DNA from: Apodemus sylvaticus
Lineage: Eukaryota; Chordata; Mammalia; Rodentia; Muridae
Length of the DNA: 64,000 bases
Direction: 5' to 3'
NCBI RefSeq assembly: GCF_947179515.1
Contig: NC_067483.1
Coordinates: 88,256,835-88,320,834, forward strand
The position numbers and the translations under genes were made by a program. Under the pieces are notes generated by a model that had not been told where the DNA came from, ran no database searches, and saw only the letters and a list, made by a program, of their open reading frames with translations. Of the stretch, positions 58,803-64,000 are shown in pieces; within the stretch, counting starts at the first letter, position 1, and each line of letters opens with the position of its first letter.

Positions 58803-58900
58803 TATACTCCTATAATCCCGTTACTCAAGAGGATGAGGCAGGAAGGTCACTAGTTTGAGACCAGCCTGGGCTATACAGCGAGACACTCTCCAAAAGTCAA
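58803..58900 (+). mobile_element. B1-related monomer fragment
   Basis: TAATCCCGTTACTCAAGAGG and GAGACCAGCCTGGGCTATAC resemble an old 7SL-derived monomer. Confidence 0.6.
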
Positions 58901-58917
58901 ACACAACCTGTGGCTGT

Positions 58918-58936
58918 TCAGCGCCCTCCAGTGTGT
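58918..58936 (-). promoter_or_regulatory. CTCF-like motif, reverse
   Basis: CAGCGCCCTCCAGTGTG is a reverse-strand partial match to the CTCF core (two mismatches), about 2.1 kb from the + oriented motif at 56815. Confidence 0.35.
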
Positions 58937-58939
58937 CTG

Positions 58940-59429
58940 GACGCGTTTCGAGAATCTTTCTGGAATAAACAATACAATACTAACGGAAGAGAGGAGATGT
59001 CACTGGTGATTCAGGACAGCTCCTGAAAGGCTTCGATGCTGGGTCTCTTTATATACTCTAAAACCAAAGGTGGCAAGCAAGACGTTACAGAAACCAAAGT
59101 GGCAGTCATTTCTCATTGCCTCAGCTGTTTCTCCAGGTCATTCTGTTCCGGGTAGCAAGAGAGGTCATGCTTGGCAAACAGGCAGTACAAGCAATGCTTT
59201 AGGGAAATCATTAAATAAATCAACAAATCATGATCTACTAATTTGTCTTTTCTACCTAATTCTGCTTCAGAAAGAGCATGCCGAAGCCGGCTAGCTGTAG
59301 CCTGGTGTCCACGTGGGGTTCATCTCTAAAGGCGTTTTGGAGGTCTCACTCCTGGACTAGGTTAGAAACCAACTCTTCTAACCAGGAATTACCAGCGTCC
59401 TAGATAGGTCCACGCAGACAGGCTCCAGT
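58940..59429. other. Intergenic sequence before the Pycr2 promoter
   Basis: Single-copy, no gene recognised. CpG frequency rises near 59430. Confidence 0.45.
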
Positions 59430-59731
59430 GAAGCTAACAAGTTCCACCCGCCGCGCGAGCAGGAGGCGGGCGCACTGCCTGAGGGCGCTGCCGATTGGTC
59501 CACACCGATATCCGAGCCTCCGATTGGTTGCCTGGGGCACGTGGCCAAGCGGAGGCTGCGTATTTGGCTGTGGATGCTCAGGGATACTTGGGCCTTCCTA
59601 GCTGTGTTCATCAAGTGCATCCCGGTTTGAAAACTGTTCCGAGCAATTCGGATCCGTCTTTTTCCACGCGCGGACATTGAGCCCGGGATTTCCAGAGTCT
59701 CCGAGTCGGCGCTCGCCGGGATCCTGCGGCC
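59430..59731 (+). promoter_or_regulatory. Pycr2: Pycr2 promoter region
   Basis: CpG-enriched sequence before the Pycr2 ATG. It contains two inverted CCAAT boxes (ATTGG at 59494-59498 and 59523-59527, 29 bp apart) and an E-box CACGTG at 59538-59543. There is no TATA box near the start codon. The NF-Y-pair plus E-box layout is typical of constitutive metabolic promoters. Use is inferred. Confidence 0.65.
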
Positions 59732-62700
59732 ATGAGCGTGGGTTTCATCGGCGCGGGCCAACTGGCCTGTGCTCTGGCGCGGGGCTTCACGGCTGCAGGT
59801 GAGCGCGTCGTCAGCCTTCCTTCTCACCACAGTGAACTCGCGAGTGAGTGGGTGGGTGGGCGAGGAGTGAATGTGAATGGATGGATGGTAGATTCGCATC
59901 CATCTTGGAACATAGCGTCGGAGGCTGGCAGTGCTCGAGCTGCTGTTGGCTTCCATTGATGGACTGCATGATTGGACCATGATCCACAGTTAAAAAACTT
60001 TGTTCACTGTAGGTGTCCTGTCGGCTCACAAGATAATAGCCAGCTCCCCGGAAATGGACCTGCCCACGGTGTCTGCGCTCAGGGTAGGAGGGATGGAGGG
60101 GGGTGGGCAAGAGGTGGAGACCCAGGAAAAAGCGTGTCCTGAGATGCCCTGAGCCTGGCTGGCTCTGACCCTCCCCCAGGGAAGTCATCTTTATAAGCCC
60201 TGCACCTTCTCGGAGGCAGACCTGTGTGGTGGGAGCTCCCAGGCAAAGTTAGAGTCGGATCCAGACATTTAAGATTCTTTTTGTTTGTTAGTGTGCTTCG
60301 CTTTAAATTCCATCGCATAGTCCGTGTTGGCTTCTAAGTCTGGAACATTCTGCTTACCGAGACCTTTTCTCAGTTGCTGTAGCCCTTTGCTGTTGTAAAT
60401 GACAGCGTTGGGAGGGGATTTTGTAAGTTACTTAGTTTCTCAAAATAAAGCTCAATGTCCTAGGTCTTCTAACATCTGGCCAATGTGGGACAGGTCAGCA
60501 GAGGAGGCAGCTATGGACAGTGTTTGTGCCTAGTATAGGCTTATGTCCCCAACACTGCAGGGCCCTGGTACTCGAGGCGGGGGTGGTGCTGGGGAGGCTT
60601 GTTACTCTGGTAAACAGCTGCTAGGTTGGGAGTGGGCTTGGCAGCTCTGCTCCCAGCCTCTGGGTGCTGACACTTCAGCTGTCTCCCTCAGCTCTTCAGT
60701 GATTGCTGGGGTTGAGGAAACAGCCACTTTTCTGACCATTGTGGGGAAGCTTGCTGTGAAACATCTGCATTACTTGCTGTCTTAGTCAGGGTTTCTATTC
60801 CTGCCCAAATCATCAGGACCAAGAAGCAAGTTGGGGAGGAAAGGGTTTATTCAGCTTACATTTCCACATTGCTGTCAATCACCAAAGGAAGTTAGGACTG
60901 GAACTCAAGTAGGTCAGGAAGCAGGAGCTGATGCAGAGGCCATGGAGGGATGTTTCTTACTGGCTTGCTTCCCCTGGCTTGCTCAGCCTGCTCTCTTATA
61001 GAACCCAAGAACACCAGCCCAAAGGTGGTACCACCCATAAAGGGCCCTCCCCACTTGATCACTAATTGAGAAAATGCCCCACAGCTGGATCTCATGGAGG
61101 CACTTCCCCAACTGAAGCTCCTTTCTCTGTGATCACTCCAGCTTGTGTCAAGTTGACACACAAAATCAGCCAGTATAATTGATCCCTTGTCAACCTGACA
61201 CACAAACACATCACTATTAAGCCTCAACCCTATTCATCCCCAAGACCTAAATAACTTTAAAAGTCCCACAGTCTTGCATATTAAAAGTTCAGTACCTTTA
61301 AAATATCCAATATCTTTTAAAATCCAAGGTTTTTTTTTGCAATTGAAAGTATCTTAACTGTGGGCTCTACTAAAATACCTTTCTTCAAGAGGGAAAAATA
61401 TCAGGGCACAGTCACAATCAAAAGCAAAATCAAACTCCAATGGTTCATTGTCTGGGATCCACTCACGATCTTCCAGGCTCTTCCAAGGGCTTGAGTCACC
61501 TCTCCAGCTCTGCCCTTTGTAGCACACAGCTTGTCTTCTAGGCTCCAGCTGTCTGTACTCCACTGCTGCTGCTGTTCTTGGTGGTCATTGCATGGTACTT
61601 TCGTCTCCAAAACACTGCTGTCTTCCACTACAATTAGGCTTCACCAATAGTAGCCTCTCATAGGCTCTCATCAGGGTGACAAGCCTCAGCTCCTATGCAT
61701 GACCCCTTCAAGTCCTGGGCCAGCAATTGCAACTGAGGCTGCACCTTCACCAATGGCCTTTTGTGGCCTCTCACAATGCAGAGCCTCAGCTGCTCTTCAT
61801 GACCCTTTCATGCCTTCAAAACCAGTACCACCTGGGGGACTCTTACACAGTACCAAGTCTAGCCACAGCACAAGGTACAACCTTGGCTATCTCTGGAACA
61901 CAGCCTCTGTGCTCTCAGAAAATACTTCTCAGATTTCACCTCAGTGATGCTGGTCTCTTCTTAATCACCACTAATTTCTTAGCTCCAACTAACCAGCATC
62001 AGTAGTCCCAGTAATGCAAAATTTTCACTTTAGTAGTTCTGGTATCTTGTTAATCAACAGCTGATTCTTTAGTCTCAGCTAACCAAAACCACAGAATCTT
62101 CATAATCAAAATAGCAACAGCCCTGATAAAAGTCTTTAATCTTCCCTCTGAAATTCTATAAGCCAGGCCTCCATCCTCAGCACTGTTCTCAACATTATCT
62201 TCTAAGCCCCTACACAACATCCCACAGAGTTCTTAACACCGAATGGATCTTCTACCCAAAGTTCCAAAGGCCTTCCATAGTCCTCCCCAAAACATGGTCA
62301 GGTTGTCACAGGAATACCCCACTATGCTGGTACCAATTTGTCTTAGTCAGGGTTTCTATTTCTGCACAAACATCATGACCAAGAAGCAAGTTGGGGAGGA
62401 AAGGATTTATTCAGCTTACACTTCCACATCACTGTCAATCACCAAAGGAAGTCAGGACTGGAACTCAAGCAGGTCAGGAAGCAGGAGCTGATGTAGAGGC
62501 CATGAAGGGATGTTTCTTACTGGCTTGCTTCCCCTGGCTTTCTTATAGAACCCAAGACTACCACTCAGGGATAGCACCACCCATAATGCCTCCTCCCCTT
62601 GGTTACTAATTGAGAAAATGCCCCCCAGCTGGATTTCTTTTTCCTGAAACAGGGATTCTCTTTATAGCCCTGGCTGTCCTGGAACTCACTCTGTAGACCA

Positions 62701-64000
62701 GGCTGTGGTAACTCCAGCCTATGTCAAGTTGACACACAAAACCAGCCAGTACACTTGCCCAGTGGCAGGAAAGGAAAATTGTCATTTGGGGATAGTCACA
62801 GAGTCCTGAAGGCACAGAATAGAGTGTTGGCTGCAGCTGACAGAGAGGGTCTGCTGTTCCGTGGGTGGCATGGGGCTCAGCCATGTTACCGAGCAGTACT
62901 GACAGGGTCACCTTCTCCTGCAGAGGATGGGTGTGAATCTGACCCGAAGCAATAAGGATACTGTGCGGCACAGCGACGTCCTGTTCCTGGCTGTGAAGCC
63001 CCACATCATCCCCTTCATACTGGACGAGATTGGGGCCGACGTGCAGGAGAGGCACATCGTGGTGTCCTGTGCAGCCGGCGTCACCATCAGTTCTGTGGAG
63101 AAGGTGCTGATGCCCCGGTGCCCATTGTGTGAGAGGCGGGGTGGCCTGGGAGTGGCTGCTGATGGATCAGACCAGGGGGAGCTGTGGCCTGGACACTCAG
63201 TTGGCTTGCTGTCCTCCTCTAGAAACTGATGGCTTTCCAGCCAGCCCCCAAAGTGATCCGCTGCATGACCAACACGCCTGTGGTGGTGCGAGAAGGGGCC
63301 ACTGTGTATGCCACAGGCACCCATGCTCTGGTGGAAGACGGGAAGCTTCTGGAGCAGCTGATGAGCAGTGTGGGCTTCTGCACAGAGGTGGAAGAAGACC
63401 TCATCGATGCTATCACAGGGCTCAGCGGCAGCGGGCCTGCCTACGTGAGTGCCCCAAACTTGCCCACTGGCTCCTTGAATCCCAGGCAGCAGGAGGGGCT
63501 GGCAGATGAGAGGGCTGCTGGCACGTCTATTGGACATGGCTGGCTGGTGGGAGGAGCTTACCTTTAGGATTAGTTTGGGTCACCGGAGAAAGCCTCCTCT
63601 GGGGTGTGGGTGCGTGGATGCTCCTTTCTTGGGTTTAGAGCGTATCTCCACAGGCGTTTATGGCCCTGGATGCGCTGGCAGATGGCGGAGTGAAGATGGG
63701 CGTGCCGAGACGCCTGGCAGTCCGACTAGGAGCTCAGGCGTTGCTGGTTAGTGTCTTTGCGTGTTTGGCTTTAGGGTTGTGTTTGGGGGATACTGAGCTG
63801 GGCCTAGGCCGACTCTGATGCTGCTTTGTGCCCCAGGGAGCGGCTAAGATGCTGCTGGATTCAGAGGACCATCCAGGCCAGCTCAAGGACAACGTCTGCT
63901 CCCCCGGGGGCGCCACCATCCATGCCTTGCACTTCCTGGAGAGTGGGGGCTTCCGCTCTCTGCTCATCAATGCAGTCGAGGCCTCCTGTATCCGGACAAG
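59732..64000 (+). CDS. Pycr2: Pycr2, pyrroline-5-carboxylate reductase 2 (exons 1-6, cut by window end)
   Basis: Exons are 59732-59798, 60013-60083, 62924-63103, 63223-63444, 63654-63746 and 63837-64000 (exon 6 runs off the window). Introns are GT..AG. This gives 265 codons of about 320. The enzyme reduces 1-pyrroline-5-carboxylate to proline with NAD(P)H in mitochondria. Visible: an N-terminal Rossmann dinucleotide motif GFIGAGQLA (residues 4-12), the segment [13 protein letters not shown] in exon 3, GLSGSGPAY at the end of exon 4, [10 protein letters not shown] in exon 5, and the family signature [18 protein letters not shown] in exon 6. Pycr2 rather than Pycr1 is chosen from synteny next to Lefty2 and the near-identity to the mammalian PYCR2 sequence I recall. 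Intron 2 carries a complete LTR element. Confidence 0.95.
60778..62753 (-). mobile_element. Complete non-autonomous ERVL-like element in Pycr2 intron 2
   Basis: Left LTR 60778-about 61177, right LTR 62339-62753, both beginning TGTCTTAGTCAGGG on the + strand. The 5-bp duplication CTTGC is perfect at 60773-60777 and 62754-62758. In the sense (minus) orientation the base order next to the 5' LTR includes TGGTACCAG (62327-62335), which fits a tRNA-Leu primer-binding site. A 5-bp duplication and a Leu site are both features of class III/ERVL-type elements. The internal 1.16 kb has no long ORF. The right LTR contains a B1-like fragment (about 62632-62706). It lies antisense to Pycr2. Confidence 0.8.

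Overview
The window is mammalian genomic DNA from a mouse-like rodent (genus Mus or a near relative). Three lines of evidence support this. Rodent SINEs (B1, B2, B3/B4 and ID-like) are very dense on both strands. There is a 5'-truncated mouse-type L1 3' end, and there are rodent LTR elements and long simple repeats. Three spliced genes can be read exon by exon with GT/AG junctions: Sde2, Lefty2 and the first part of Pycr2, all on the + strand. This matches the conserved SDE2-LEFTY2-PYCR2 gene order (human 1q42, mouse distal chromosome 1). The Lefty protein has the Lefty2-type signal peptide and C-terminus. It differs at a few residues from the house-mouse protein as I remember it, so another Mus species or strain is possible.

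Layout. 1-8.1 kb is intergenic and repeat-rich. 8.1-10.7 kb is low in repeats and has no gene I recognise. 10.7-11.4 kb is the CpG-rich Sde2 promoter. 11,247-21,272 holds the seven coding exons of Sde2 (446 aa), with a probable 3' UTR to about 22.96 kb. 23-33.7 kb is intergenic and includes a solo LTR, a 2.5-kb non-autonomous endogenous retroviral element inserted inside an older B1, and SINE clusters. 33.7-41.1 kb holds a long dispersed repeat (copy A) and several purine-rich arrays. 41.1-48.5 kb is the upstream region of Lefty2, with much single-copy sequence. Around 43.2-43.6 kb is a cluster of FOXH1-type and SMAD-type motifs that fits the known Nodal-responsive left-side enhancer of Lefty2. 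Next to it is a three-copy 69-bp minisatellite. 48,544-53,217 holds the four exons of Lefty2 (368 aa). 53.5-55.1 kb is a second copy (B) of the same long repeat. 55-59.4 kb is intergenic, with two CTCF-like motifs. 59,732-64,000 holds Pycr2 exons 1-5 and part of exon 6 (265 of about 320 codons), cut by the window edge. A complete 2-kb ERVL-like element lies in its intron 2.

The genes do not form a pathway. Sde2 is a ubiquitin-fold precursor acting in splicing and replication-stress control. Lefty2 is a secreted Nodal antagonist. Pycr2 is the mitochondrial enzyme for the last step of proline synthesis. They are linked by conserved synteny. I see no prokaryotic-type system, CRISPR array or new gene family. 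The most interesting material is regulatory (the enhancer-like cluster) and historical (nested and reciprocal transposon insertions with readable target-site duplications).
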